Assembly: GCA_051453625.1 (NCBI GenBank)
Contig: JBOZIK010000001.1
Location: 185,419,886 to 185,483,885, forward strand
From: Welwitschia mirabilis
Taxonomy: Eukaryota; Gnetophyta; Gnetopsida; Welwitschiales
Reading direction: 5' to 3'
Length of the DNA: 64,000 nt
In this document: positions 1 through 12,160 of the stretch, piece after piece
How the letters are laid out: each line of letters begins with the position of its first letter
Numbering within the stretch: the first letter of the stretch is position 1
Program-made: the position numbers and the translations under genes
Notes under the pieces: generated by a model
What the model saw: only the letters and a program-made list of their open reading frames with translations
Told to the model about the DNA's origin: nothing
Database searches by the model: none

Positions 1-255
1 TCGACTTCTACAATACAATTTTATTTTGTAAATTTGTTTCTATACCCATAAAAGCAGAAAAATATTCTTCTTTAATTCTGGGAATTTGCATACATGGGGT
101 GTGTATACTTGAATTTAGCTCAAAGTTGAATAGTCCTTCTCTGATGTTTTCTTCAATCAGGTTTTATTATCTTTGATATTTTGTCTTCTTACGAGAATTC
201 ATCACATCCTTGCATTCTCAAATAACTAATAAAAAGCCAAAATAAAAAATAATAG

Positions 256-572
256 ACCATTGTCTGCCTTATCGTGGTAATGATAGGGAGGACGATGATC
301 ACAGTAAAAAAAATCCAAAATTACAAAACTATCATCCGTTCTGTCGTGAGGACAACAGGAAGGATAACAATATATTTATTTCATGAAAAAGAAAATATCA
401 AAAATGTGGAAAAATTACAAGACTATCATCCTTCTGGTCATGGGGACGATAGACAAAACGATAGTTTATTATGAAGAAAAACAGAGAAAAATTGTGAAAA
501 ACAGAAATTAATTTCAAAATCTTAAACTGTCGTGCCTTATGTCATTAGGACGGCAGAGACAACGACAGCATC
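256..572. repeat. Degenerate tandem repeat of palindromic GTCGT/ACGAC motifs
   Basis: About four imperfect copies of a roughly 95-bp unit. Each begins near an ATTACAA-type word followed by CTATCATCC, then CTGTCGTGAGGAC or a variant, then GACGATAG or GACGACAG. Each unit is therefore internally palindromic. Similar motifs recur in the adjacent LTR near 1560-1590, 1675-1700 and 1780-1820. Confidence 0.55.
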
Positions 573-723
573 CCTAAGAAAAATTAATGAAAATAAAGTT
601 TGTAGAAATAAACCTACTTTTACCTAAGCTAAAAAGTACAACACTAATTCAAATAAATAACTTGAACAGAGGATTCAAGGTACTTATCTAGTTAATGATA
701 ATTCTCTTAGCTCCTTATGGCCT

Positions 724-741
724 TCCCCGGCAATGACACCA
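724..741 (-). promoter_or_regulatory. tRNA-Asp-type primer-binding site of element 1
   Basis: On the minus strand this reads TGGTGTCATTGCCGGGGA. It differs from the Athila/Tat PBS TGGCGCCGTTGCCGGGGA at three positions, all C-to-T or G-to-A. It starts three bases inside the LTR boundary, where minus-strand cDNA synthesis would be primed. The orientation shows that the element runs on the minus strand. Confidence 0.8.
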
Positions 742-744
742 AAA

Positions 745-2054
745 TGTTGTGGTGTGAGTTTATACAATCTTGAAGTCCTTTAGGTAAACCTGTAAATCAT
801 ATAACTTACAGAAAACACACACTAATGTAGACAAGAGTTCACTCGAATGTCATAATCTAATGAAGGTAATGGATTAGAGTTAGAGAATTGATTTCCCTAA
901 AGTATTTTTTAGTTTTTTATCTTATAAAAAGTAGAAGGAAATAAACAAGTAAATGCAATGCAAGATGAATGAATATGAAATGCAGTGAATGAAAATAGAA
1001 ATGTATTCTACTTAAATCCTAGTCTTTCTATCATAAGGACTACCTTCTTTATAACTTATATCAACTAAGAAGAGTATCTACTAGTTCTTAACCAATATAA
1101 ACTATGAGATCAATCCGAGTAATATAAGAAATGCATATGAAATGAAATGGAAATGCAATTCAAATCTACTACTAACCAAGGTCAACCTTAATAAAGGTTG
1201 CTCTTATGCTCTAAATAAATCATAGATTATTACTTAACTATGACCAACTTAAACCATAAGGGATATTCACAGAATTTGAATGAAAAAACGAAATTGTATT
1301 AACTCAAAGAGTATTCAAAACATAACATCCACTTACAATTAAAATAATAGCACCTCAATGGAAGAGACTCAGCCTANNNNNNNNNNTCAAGTACAAAATA
1401 TGGAGTAGAAATAAAGGAGCGGAAGGGTATTTATAGTTTTTCATTTGAGGTTTTAAAATCAAAACCCTAAAGGCAGGAAACAAAAACCCTAATAACCATG
1501 AGTTGTTTGATCCCATTTACAAGGATATTTCTTCTGAACATGTAAAAATAGTTGTCATCTCAACTGTTGTGGGAACGACAAGGGGGATGATGCCATATGT
1601 CACCTGCCTCTATGTGCCCCATGTGATGCTGTCAATCCCGCAGCATTCCTGTCTATGTTAGGCTATCATTATTCTGTCTGTCGTGAGGACAACCTAGGGG
1701 ATGACACCACTACATGTACTCCATGTGCTCCATGTGCTGATGTCAGCCTCGCAGCCTCTGTTAATGTCAGTAATGTCATCATCCTGTCTGTCATATGGAC
1801 GACAAGGGAGATGACAGTCTTACTTTTCTCTAATCGCTAAGGTAAGTCAGTCTTTTGCATCATAAGGTCCTTCTTCCAAATATACAGTATCAAAATAGGC
1901 CTAAGAAACTGAGAAAAAATGCTAAGGATCACATGTTTTACTGATCATCTTATCAGATATCCATAGTCATTATTATTGCATTAAAGCCTATGTGAATGTC
2001 CTGCAAAAGTACTCAAAATACACCATAAAATTCCTAAAAATTAGCATCGCAACA
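745..2054 (-). mobile_element. 5' LTR of Ty3/gypsy (Athila/Tat-type) element 1
   Basis: The LTR is bounded by TGTTG at 745 and CAACA at 2054, inverted ends of the TG...CA type, and abuts the PBS. Read on the minus strand it starts TGTTGCGATGC. A TATA-box-like CTATAAATACCC lies on the minus strand near 1424-1436. A 10-base N run sits at 1377-1386. Length is about 1.3 kb, usual for Athila/Tat LTRs. It interrupts a copia gag, so it is a nested insertion. The matching 3' LTR would be outside the window. Confidence 0.75.
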
Positions 2055-3330
2055 GTTAGCTTATCAACCTTAGCCTTTAAGGTTGAGTTTTCTCTTGTTA
2101 GCTTAGAGCAAGCGTCTCTCTTTTGCTCATAGGCCAACTCAAAATGATAGAGTATCCTCTTCATTTAGAAACATAAGTTTTTAAATTTTATGAACTCTTC
2201 GAAAATTAAATCATACATTTTATATAATAGAATACTTACATTTATTATTACTTAAAAGGGAATTATCCTCACAAGCATGGATGTCTTGTTCTACATCCTT
2301 TTCACTTGCATGTTTTATAGCCATGTAGAGAGGATGAGACTTCCTATTATTATTCCTAGTTACTTCTTCTTTATTTATTTCTTCATCGTCATCCCATCTG
2401 ATGAAGGAGGACTATTTTTCTTGTTATTTTGCTTTTTTGGTTTACTCTATAAGTGGTTAAAACTAGAACTTTATTAGATAAAATTTTCTTGTATAGCCCA
2501 AATCTAATAATCTAACTTTGCAAGATTAATTTTTAAATAAGAAAAGAAAGATATATGTTTAAACTTATCTTTTGATGATGGTCTAGATGATCTTAAAGAT
2601 TCTTTTTCTTTTGTCTGTTTATGATAGAAAGATATTGACCCTTTTTGTTATTATTTCTGGTTTATGATCATCTTTCTCAACATTCAAATCCTTCTTGCTT
2701 AGCTTATTTTTTTCTCAGTGGTTGTGGAGCATTACTTAATTTTTTTGCAATGGATTTTTTCTTAATTACACCATCTCATATGATGTTCAGTTCATATGCT
2801 ATCAATGCACTTTAAAGATTCTCAAACGTCACAGTGTTAAAGTTCCTTAGTTCTTTCACAGCAGTAGTTTTAGCTTGTACTCTGAAGTAAGGGATCTCAT
2901 CACTTTTTGGATTACCTTTACTTTAGATAGGTCTTTACTGATACCTTAAACATCATTTACCACATTGCTAATTATTGTAAAGTACTAGTGAATTAATTCT
3001 CTTTTATTCATCCTTAAGTTCTTAAACTGGTTGATCTAAACAAGTAGTTTGGATTGCTTCATGGCTAAAGTTCCTACATATGTTTCTTTAAATACATCCC
3101 CTACTTCTTGAGAAATTTTTCATCTAGCATGATAGTTAAATTCTTTAGAAGATGTATGAAATAGAGTATTCTTTGCCTTAGAATAAAACATATTCTTTTC
3201 CTTAACTTCTTGCTCCCATTTTAAACTTGACTTAATTGCATTGATCTTTATAGCTTTAGGGTTCTTCACTTTTATTGTAGGCTATGGATATTCATTTGGA
3301 ATAGCTTGTCACACATCAAACTCAAATGAC
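2055..3330 (-). pseudogene. Ty1/copia gag remnant (UBN2-type, SIRE-like)
   Basis: The minus strand encodes a broken Gag of a copia element. Reading from 3330 down, I see the UBN2-type core with FKETYVGT near 3098-3070 and VMRSLTSEYKLKLLL near 2905-2865, then ALIAYELNII near 2800. After that come a lysine-rich stretch, an acidic stretch near 2390 (DDDEEINKEE), and a coiled-coil-like segment near 2130-2060 (ELAYEQKRDACSKLTREN). The order core, acidic segment, coiled coil is that of SIRE-like copia Gag proteins. Several stops and at least one frameshift are present. It ends abruptly at the element 1 LTR, which inserted into it. Gag would package the element RNA in cytoplasmic particles; this copy cannot. 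Confidence 0.72.
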
Positions 3331-3730
3331 TATAAGTACACTACATCCTCATCTTTAACTAGACATAGATGATGCCATTAAAGAGAGGTGGTCTCGTGGT
3401 TAACAATCCATTCATAACTTACTATGGTTTGTTACATAAATAATAGAGTACCAAAAGTTGGATACTAGTTATGAATCATTGAACTTAAAGAGGGGTAAAT
3501 GAGTACTGATTAAAAAATTAACTAATTAACAATTTATATTATAGTAAGTAAAATAATAAAATGTTCAATAATATGAAATCAACTCAATATAATGTAGTTC
3601 TTCAACTAGAGTATGTCAACAGTTAAACAGTAAAGACATGACACGTTTTTAGATACCTTAACTTCAACTCATTATTCAAGGTTCACCATCCATCTTATAA
3701 TCTTGTGTTACAATGGGGATGTATATCTTA
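3331..3730. other. Unassigned AT-rich DNA
   Basis: No ORF, repeat end or structural RNA that I can support. It probably belongs to the leader or LTR of the copia element whose gag lies at 2055-3330, but I see no clear PBS or TG...CA end. Confidence 0.4.
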
Positions 3731-3940
3731 AGATCACATCCAAACCCCATAGTGCACAACATTATATAAAGTAGAATCCCTTCATAAAGGGACCCTCCAA
3801 GCCTATTAAGGCTAAAAGTAAGTATGTGTTTCTAAAGATTACATCTAAATCTTGCAAGATACAAGTACTATACAAATTAGAATTCATTGACAAAGGAACC
3901 ATACAAGACTCTCAAGGCTAAATACAATGTCATGCAAATA
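3731..3940. repeat. Two-copy degenerate tandem repeat, 105 bp
   Basis: The unit starting AGATCACATCCAAA at 3731 recurs as AGATTACATCTAAA at 3836. Both copies share the order AGATYACATC, then a TATA-rich middle, then GAATTC/GAATCCC-type words, CAAAGG, CAAG and GGCTAAA. Identity looks like about 65-70 percent, so the duplication is old. Confidence 0.5.
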
Positions 3941-4180
3941 ATTTGTAAATATACAAATTAGATTATAATAGATCTTAAAGACCCACTCTATTTATGCAAA
4001 AATACCTTAAACTTAACATGAATAAATCAATACAAGCTAGAATCTAAGTGCAACTAATTGAACAAGCTAAACACATATAATAATTTACATGTTTACATCT
4101 CAATAACTTATCCTTTATCTAAGTGTTAATAAAGATGAATAAAAAAAGGAGAAAATAAAGCTTAAAACATATTTAAATTA
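3941..4180. other. Unassigned AT-rich DNA
   Basis: Nothing recognisable is coded on either strand. It separates the 105-bp tandem duplication from the copia LTR fragment. Confidence 0.4.
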
Positions 4181-4600
4181 TTGGAAAATAGGAAGAGCAA
4201 GAGTCAGAGCAAGATTTTCCCAAATAAAAATTTTATTTTTCCAAAATATTTCTTCATCCTTATTACATTACAGAGCTTTATTATAATGACAACCACATCA
4301 TTAGGGGTTCACTAGGGTTTTTATGTATCCCTAGATATAGGACCATAGTGTGCTTACAAACTTAGAAATTCCCTCCCTCAATGTTGAAATGCGCTCTCTT
4401 CCAAGGAAAACTAGAATGCCCAGAAGAAAAACCTCAGGGATGCAACCTATAATAAAACCTCCTTAAAGGAGTTGCTGTGTGAGGGAACTACTCTGTTAAA
4501 GTAGTTAATTTATTGCTATAAATCTAGTAATAGATGAGCCTTTTATATGCATTACACATTGTAATGATAGGCCAACATGTTTACTACACATTCTTAGTAC
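4181..4600 (-). mobile_element. Degenerate copia LTR fragment (same family as 34396)
   Basis: From TTGGAAAATAGGAAGAGC onward this stretch parallels 34396-34640: a purine-rich start, CCAAAATA, then CATTAGGGGTTCACTAGGG, TATCCCTAG and AGGACCATAGTGTGC. At 34396 the same sequence begins next to a recognisable PBS, which identifies it as an LTR start read on the minus strand. Here the PBS position is eroded. The far end is not resolved. Confidence 0.45.
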
Positions 4601-4859
4601 TAGGTCATAATTGTAATACACATCTTGTAGTACTAAGATCAAGAGAAATTTTGATTAAAATCTCAAAAGTTTAATGAATCACATAATGTACAAGAAAGAA
4701 TAAGTTTGATTCAACTAATTGTTAATCCAATGTTTAATTAGAAGTGTTGAACTTCTCTCAACCAAGTATCTTTGTTTGAGTATCAGTTTTTGGTTCTATG
4801 ATTAGATGATGTACTGGTGTAGTAACTTCATGCTATATAAGTTTCTTAATTTTATGTAC
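4601..4859. other. Unassigned AT-rich DNA
   Basis: A short ATTAC/GTAAT-rich stretch with no coding potential I trust. It may be the rest of the copia LTR fragment. Confidence 0.35.
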
Positions 4860-5047
4860 CAAATTTCATATACCATTTTCTACAAGAGCAAAATATTCTT
4901 CTTTCATGGCTTGGACCCACTGATGGTGTAGAATGATGTCTTTTAAAGAAGTTAATTTACCATCAAAATTTAAATAAAGGTCATTGTCATCATCATCATG
5001 AATTGTATGCAAGTTATGTCTAGTTCAAACTTAAATAAGTGCTACAA
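4860..5047 (-). pseudogene. Ty1/copia reverse transcriptase, N-terminal fragment
   Basis: The minus strand from about 4995 down reads SLKDIILHHQWVQAMKEEY and then FALVENGI. This is the conserved entry into the copia RT domain, whose family form is W-x-x-A-M-x-x-E followed by an N-x-x-W-x-L-V segment. An acidic DDDD run precedes it, as in the copia linker between integrase and RT. Similarity fades below about 4860. The upstream end stops at 5047, where the giant LTR unit begins, so this is a truncated scrap at a junction. It is separate from the gag at 2055-3330, because gag-to-RT order would be reversed. Confidence 0.6.
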
Positions 5048-8000
5048 ACGCTAGATCTCATATTTCATTGGAAGGGAGACGAACAAAGCATGTGGATGAG
5101 TCACATCGACATTCACAAGCAGAGATTGCTACATCACATGATTTCACCATTTTGCTAGATCTTCTTGAATTACTTCTCCATGCATTCACTCTTTTACCTT
5201 TTAGTACTAAGTGTTCTTTTCAAATGACCTCTTTTAAAGACATGGAGCCAAAATTCATCTTTATGGTTGTTCTTTACTCCTGCATTAGGGTTTTTAGTTC
5301 AACTCTTTATGCCGACCTTATCAAAGCTCAAGATCCAAGATGAAAAGTACTGATAGATGTCACCTGCAATCGTCATGACAAGGCTTATTTCCATAATGGT
5401 CTGGAGAAAGCTACTCTTCCAACATGAGGAATAACATTTGTGGGATCTACCAAATAAGCATTATGTGGAATCCAATGGAAGTAATTTCTTTCATGAATAT
5501 CACCTATCTTGGAGGTCATCAATATTATATTACACACGCTAATCACAAAACAATATCTGTCCAAATCTGTTGCTTCCAAACGTGAAGGTGTAAACAAAGA
5601 GTTGAAATATTGAAGTTTCATCTCTGACACTCAGTATAAAGGTAGAGTCACTACTAGATTATGTAGCTTTTTAGCTTTTCCCCAATCATACAAGGTGTGA
5701 AATAATTACTTCATGCTAAGGTGAGATGGAAAAGCTTGCTTTAGTGCTTGNNNNNNNNNNCTCTTACTTACAGGTAGCAAAAGAGCAGGTGAGCTAGTCC
5801 TTAAGGCACTTAATAATGCTTCAAGCTCTAGATGGCCTAAATATTACCCCTTAATTCACGAAATGCACTCTTAAAAGGCTTCTTGTGCAATATCACCATG
5901 GGTTTCCACATTTCGCATTCGAATGAAAGCTATTTTTGGTTAATCTCTACTTTTATTTTCACTTGCAACTAGCTTTATATTTATTTATTTTCTATAATAA
6001 CATTAAAATACATGTATTTTATTGAATATACATTTTTCTTTATGGAAAAGTTTGGTTGCTTTAGCGTAGTTAAAATGAATTTCACACTTAAACAAAAACA
6101 AAGGACTTTAATAGCTAACAAAATCAACCGAATTGGTAGAAAGAAGGACAAATATGCCTAAAAACTAATATCGTCATTGATAACGATTTCTAAAGACAAA
6201 GTCTAGTGTACAGTATATTATATTATATAATAAAATTTATATTTTATTATATAATATATTAAATTACATTTTTATTGTATTATATCACATTATATTATAT
6301 TATATTATATTATATTATATATTACATTGTATTATATTATAACTATATTATATTATATATTTTATTTTATTATAAAATATTATGTAATATTATACTATAT
6401 TACAAATATATTGTATGATAATGCATATATATTATATCATATCTTATATTATTATATATTATATTGATTAATATGATATTATATTATATTACAAGATATG
6501 CATAATATTATATTATTTTTAATTCAATTATCTCATATACATAACATAATTTATATATATTATATATTATAATATGTTTTATTATATGCAAAACATTAAA
6601 TCTATTATATGATAATAAATTAAATTATTGTATTATATTCTATAGTATAATATTATATTATGTTTTACTATAATATAATATCATATTACTTTATGTTATA
6701 TTATAATACATTACATAATATTATATTATATTATATTATGTTAGATTATATTTCATTATGTTTTTTCCTAAGCATAATGTTACATATATTATATTATAAT
6801 TGTATAATCATATTATATTATATATTGTATATTATAATATATTACACATTTTTAATATTATATTATATTATTTTATATGCATAATATGATATTATCTTAT
6901 ATTATACTATTTCATATGTATAGTATTACATGTATATATTATAAAAGAAAAACATGTTTAATTCTTAAGAATACATTAATATTAGGAGTATGTTAAAGTT
7001 AAGAATGAATACATGATGAAGCAAGNNNNNNNNNNNNNNNNNNNNNNNNNNNNNNNNNNNNNNNNNNNNNNNNNNNNNNNNNNNNNNNNNNNNNNNNNNN
7101 NNNNNNNNNNNNNNNNNNNNNNNNNTATTTAAATAAAATTGAATAGTCATCTATAGCTCCTTAGATAATCTTGTTATTATAATTATTTCAATAGAATGTT
7201 TTTAACACTTAGTTACCTAGTAATTGATTTATAATGAATGTTAAATATTGTTGGATATATTAACTAATAAACATGTTGCTTTTAGTATGATTAATGTAGT
7301 GATAAAATGCATACTATAGTTATAAAATAATACAAGTTTTAGCACAATCTCTAATGATTATGTTTACTCCTAGTACTTAACACTTTCCAAGCATGTATTC
7401 TTAAATATAATTTCTTACATGTTCATGCATATGAGTTAAATATTCCAAGTAGGTACTTATTATCTTATGTATAAAATGATATAATAATAGTGGTTATTCT
7501 ATGATGCTCATTAAAATAATTAGGCATTTAATTAGCAACATTTATCCTTTGACCTCTATTGATCTAAGTCTATCGAGACTATAGACTTAATCGGTGGTAT
7601 ATAGGCTATTTTCTTTGTCATTTTATATTTATATATTATTAGATTTATTATGATATGTTATAAAGGGAGTAGCTAAAAGGTACTTAGTCGAAATGGCATG
7701 TGTGTATGTGTGTATATATATGTGTCTGTATTAATCATATTTTTGCATGAGGTTACTATAACAACATTCAATTATAATATATTCCCTCCCATTGGCTCCC
7801 ACCAAGACGTAATAGTGAGATTATGAGGGGGCCTCTTATGCTTAATGATGGAGGTGGACAGATGATCAGGGGGTTCACTATATATATATTCGGATACCCA
7901 TATATCTGATTTACGTTATTATACATGTGTATTATCATCATTCATGCACTATAATTTCTTAATAGAATTGAATGTTGTAACCTCAAGAGTTCTTAACTGA

Positions 8001-8559
8001 CTACCTCCTATATTTTTATATACAACTATTATGCATATGTACATATATTTATGTGCAATATTTATTGTTGTTAGCTTGAATATTAAATTATTACATTATT
8101 CTTTACATTACTTCATGCTTAGGATTTTCACATGCCACTAATACGAACCACCTTAATCTATCTTATACTCATGCATATTGGAGGAGATTGGAATGAGGTC
8201 CAAGACAGAATTATGTATGATCTAAAATCCTTCGGATGGGAATTACATAGGTGTAATTACTTAGTTTTTGGTGTAAACAACCACTCAATTGAAACCTACA
8301 CATTTATTTTATGTGCTCCTCATGAAGATTTGTAATTAACCTTATAACTGGTTTTGATATTAGTTAGGTGACATGAATCCTATGGATAACTGAGGTAAGT
8401 CTTTCAATCGCAACCTAGTCAATACACTACGATGTTTAATTTTATCATGTAAATTAATACATTGTAATGTAATAAAGTTAGTTGACTTTTTTTTCTTTTT
8501 TTTTTTTAAAGGTGCCTTTTAGTACCTCTTTAGTCCAACTCAAAAACCAGGTCATGACA
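5048..8559 (+). mobile_element. Giant LTR unit 1 (5'-truncated, Tekay/Del-like)
   Basis: First of three tandem copies. It lacks the first roughly 800 bp present in the other two: its start aligns with 9548 and 14815. It ends at 8559 in GTCATGACA, directly before a Met-type PBS. Inside are an AT-only block (about 6206-6935), N gaps at 5751-5760 and 7026-7125, and a T-rich end. It has no gag or pol. Short ORFs occur (minus 5385-5630 and plus 8132-8335) with parallels in the other copies, but I do not trust them as genes. Confidence 0.6.
6206..6935. repeat. TATTATA-type AT-only block, unit 1
   Basis: About 730 bp of almost pure A and T built from TATTATAT permutations, with occasional GCATA and CATATG words. 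Homologous blocks lie at the same place in the other units (10741-11305 and 11817-12160 in unit 2; 16007-16640 in unit 3). Translations of this block are meaningless Tyr/Ile strings. Confidence 0.8.
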
Positions 8560-8743
8560 TTTTGGTATTAAAGTTTAGGATTAGATCCATTATTTAATCA
8601 ATTCATTAATGATCTTATTAGAGTAAAGTATGGCTTAAGTCTTAGGTTTGGATCCATTACTTACTAAGTTATTAATGGTTATAGCTAGATTGTTAAATGG
8701 CCTACGTAATTTCTAAGGACAAAAATTTATTAAGGGGGAATAA
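8560..8743 (+). mobile_element. 184-bp internal domain between giant LTR units 1 and 2
   Basis: It starts with a degenerate Met-type PBS (TGGTATTAAAGTTT, 8563-8576) and ends with a polypurine tract (TAAGGGGGAA, 8731-8740) just before TGTAACACC at 8744. Between them are two degenerate copies of a roughly 70-bp segment, each with a GGATCCATT or GATCCATT word. Signals needed for reverse transcription flank nothing that codes for protein. The word GGACAAAAATTT before the tract resembles the 3' end of the internal region in Tekay/Del elements. Confidence 0.65.
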
Positions 8744-10740
8744 TGTAACACCGTATATTTTGAGAGTCATGTTGTTCAATTTCGTTAGAGTGTGTGCATT
8801 TTTTCTTGGAGTGTGTGATGTGAGGGAATGCATTATTAGTAGATGCGTTTGCAAGAATAAGAACTGAGAATATATTTATGAATTTTCGGCATCAACAATC
8901 CTTTAATTGTGACCTTTTTCGGTTTCCCTATCTTCTCTGCATGCTGCTATTCTCTTGCTAATGCTAGCTCCTTTAAGAACTCTATGTTATCCTTTGCTTT
9001 GATTGCTTCTTTGAAGAGTTTTCTTTTCCTCACAGTGCTCGACTGTTTCCCCTTTCTGAGGGCTAAACTTCTAGGTGTGCTATTCATCCTAAGTGTTATT
9101 TCCCTAGTTTTCATGCCATATAGACTATCATATGTAGTCAGATGTTCTCTTGCACACTAGGGCTTCTCCCTTCTTGTTAGTATTGTTGCATTAATTCCTT
9201 AAGGATATCATTTCTTTCTTCTGTTCAGCATCTTGTCTATCTCGTCACCTTCTTCTCTGACCTATCTCCTTTGCTTATTGGCGCCTTATGCATCTGGTTC
9301 CCTTCTTCTTGAGATGTTCCTTATCCACCACTCTCCTCTTCTGCTACATGATGGCCCAGTTGTTACTATGCTTAGTAGTATCCACTGGCTAAGCCTCCTA
9401 CATGTTGTGACTGCCGAGGTGGCCTTCTAGCTACAAGAATTTATCTCCCTTATACTTTACCTTTTCGTGATTTTTGCACTAATGTTCTTTCTCTAAAAAT
9501 CAAATCTTAAATCTTTACAAAGGTGTAAAATTGACACTACAGATGCTAGATTTGGAATTTCATTAAAAGGGAGACTTATAATGTCCATTTCATGGAATAA
9601 AACATGCAGATGAGCCACATTGATACTTACAAGTAAAGATCACTACATGACATGATTTCATCATTATAATGGATCTTATCGAAGTACTTCTTCATGCGTT
9701 CACTCTTTTGTCTTTTAGTACCGAGCGTACTTTTCAGACAATCTCTTTTAAAGACATAGAGCAAAAATTTGTCTTTGTGGATGTTCTTTACTCCTACATT
9801 AGGGTTTTTAGTTTTGATTCTTTATGCTGACCTTGTCAAAGTTTAGACTCAGCTCAATTATAGAGCTTCATCTCAAGATCCAAGATGAAAAGCAAAGACT
9901 TATGTCACTTACAACAGTCATGACAAGGCTTATTTCCATAATGGTCTTGAAAAACCTACTCTTCTACTGTGAGAAATAATGTCTACAGTATCTTCCATAG
10001 AAGCACTATGTAGAACCCAATGGAAGTGATTTATTTCACAAACATCACCGATCTTGGATGTTGTTGATGTTCCAGTAGACACACTAATTACAAAGCAATA
10101 TTTGTCTGATTCTGGTGCTTCCAAACGTGAAGGTGTAAACGAAGAGTTGAAATACAGAAGTTTCATCTTTGGGACTCAATATAAAGGTAGATTCACTACT
10201 AGATTATGTAGCTTTTTAGCTTTTCCCTGATTGTATAAGGTCAAAGTATTTCCTTCATGCTGAGGTGACATGGAGAAGCTTTCTTTGGTGCTTTTGAAAC
10301 CTTTCATCACTTGCTTATAGGCAGCAGAAGAGTGGGTGAGCTAGTTCTCAAGGCATTTAATAATGCGTCAAGCTTTAGATGGCTCAAATATTGCCAATTG
10401 ATTCATGAAAGGCACTCTTGAAAGGCTTCTTGTGCAATATTTCCATGGATTTCCACATTTCGCATTCGTATGAAAGGTTGCTGCTTCTATTTTCACTTGA
10501 AACTAGCTTCATATTTATTTGTTTTCTGGAATAACATTAGAATACATGTATTTTATTGAGTATAGATTTTTCTTTATGGAAAAATTTGTTTGATTCAGTG
10601 TAGTTAAAATGAATTTCATGCTTAAACAAAAACAAAGAACTTTAACAACTCACAAAATCAACTAAATTAGTAGGAAGAAGGACAAATATGCCTAAAAACT
10701 AATATTGTTATTGATAACGATTTATAAAGACAATTTCTAG

Positions 10741-11305
10741 TATACATTATATTATATAATAAAATTTATATTTCATTATGTACTATATTAAATTACATTT
10801 TTATTGTATTACATCACATAATACTATATTATATTGTATTATATCATAACTATATTATATTGTATTATATCACAACTATGTTATATTATATATTATATTT
10901 TATTATAGATTATTATATAATTTATATATATTATATATTATATATTATAATATATTTTATTATATGCAAAATGTTAAATCTATTATATGATAATAAATTA
11001 AATTATTGTATTATATTATGTTATATTTTAATATAATATTATATTACTTTATGTTATATTATAATATATTACATAATATTATATGATAATATGTTAGATT
11101 ATATTTCATTATGTTATCTCCTATGCATAACGTTGCATATATTATATTATTGTATTGTATTATATTATATTATAATAATATAATTATATTATATTATCTA
11201 TTGTATATTATAATATATTGCACATGTGTTCTATTATTTTATATGCATAATATGATATTATCTTATATTATGCTATTTCATATGTATAGTATTATATGTA
11301 TATAT
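10741..11305. repeat. TATTATA-type AT-only block, unit 2 (first)
   Basis: Same composition and position as the block in unit 1. It is followed by the same transition, an AAAACATGTTTAATTCTTAAG-like word, which confirms the alignment of the tandem units. Confidence 0.75.
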
Positions 11306-11816
11306 TATAAAAGGAAAACATGTTTAATTCTTAAGAATACATTAATATTATGAGTAGCTTAAAGTTAAGAATGGATATATGATGAAATAAGTATTTAGAT
11401 AAAATTGAATACTTATCTATGTCTCCTTAGATAATGTTGTTATTATAGTTATTTCAATAGAATGTTTTTTATACTTAGTTACCTANNNNNNNNNNNNNNN
11501 NNNNNNNNNNNNNNNNNNNNNNNNNNNNNNNNNNNNNNNNNNNNNNNNNNNNNNNNNNNNNNNNNNNNNNNNNNNNNNNNNNNNNAAAAACATTTAGGTA
11601 TGTAATGTGAAGACTTCAAGAAGTCATCAACAATTTACATTACAAAGGGAGCTTGAACATATATTTGAAACATAGGTGTATGGTTGTAAGGAAAAAACAT
11701 TAGAAACTAGCCTAGTTTATTCTTAGATATTATGCATAGTTGTATTCCAAATGTTTATAGTTATACTTTGATCTATTAGTATTTTCTTATCATTACTATG
11801 TTCAAAAAAACATATG

Positions 11817-12160
11817 TAATATATTACACACTACATGTGTGTAACATTATATTATGTTATATTATATTATAATATAATATTATAATAAATAATGTTCTAT
11901 TATATATTGTATATCATGTTATATTATATTACATATGTATTATATTATATTATATTATATTGTATTATAATTATATTATATTGTATATTATTATATTATA
12001 TATTATATTATAATATATTGCATCTATTTTATATTACATAAATATTATATAATTTTATATTAAGGTATTTCATAGGCACATTATATTTTCTATATATGCA
12101 TGATATTGTATTATCTTATTTTATCCTACCTCATATGTACAGTATTACATGTATATATAT
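11817..12160. repeat. TATTATA-type AT-only block, unit 2 (second)
   Basis: A second AT-only block followed by GAGACATGTTTAATTGCTAA, the same transition that follows the first block. This second pass is absent from units 1 and 3. The intervening N gap leaves open whether it is a real duplication or an assembly effect. Confidence 0.6.

Larger units (their letters stand above)
1..744 (-). mobile_element. 5' leader of minus-strand Ty3/gypsy element 1
   Basis: This stretch lies just inside the 5' LTR of a minus-strand element, on the internal side of its primer-binding site. It has no coding potential that I recognise; the one ORF of any length (274-474) lies inside short tandem repeats. The rest of the element would lie before the start of the window. 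The assignment rests on the PBS at 724-741 and the LTR boundary at 745. Confidence 0.65.

Noticed and set aside
4860-5047. Joining the copia RT scrap with the gag at 2055-3330 as one element
   Set aside because: On the minus strand gag would then follow RT, the reverse of copia gene order.
6660-6884. Tyr/Ile-rich ORFs in AT-only blocks (also 11111-11353 and 16426-16686)
   Set aside because: They are translations of TATTATA repeats with no domain and no conservation beyond the repeat itself.
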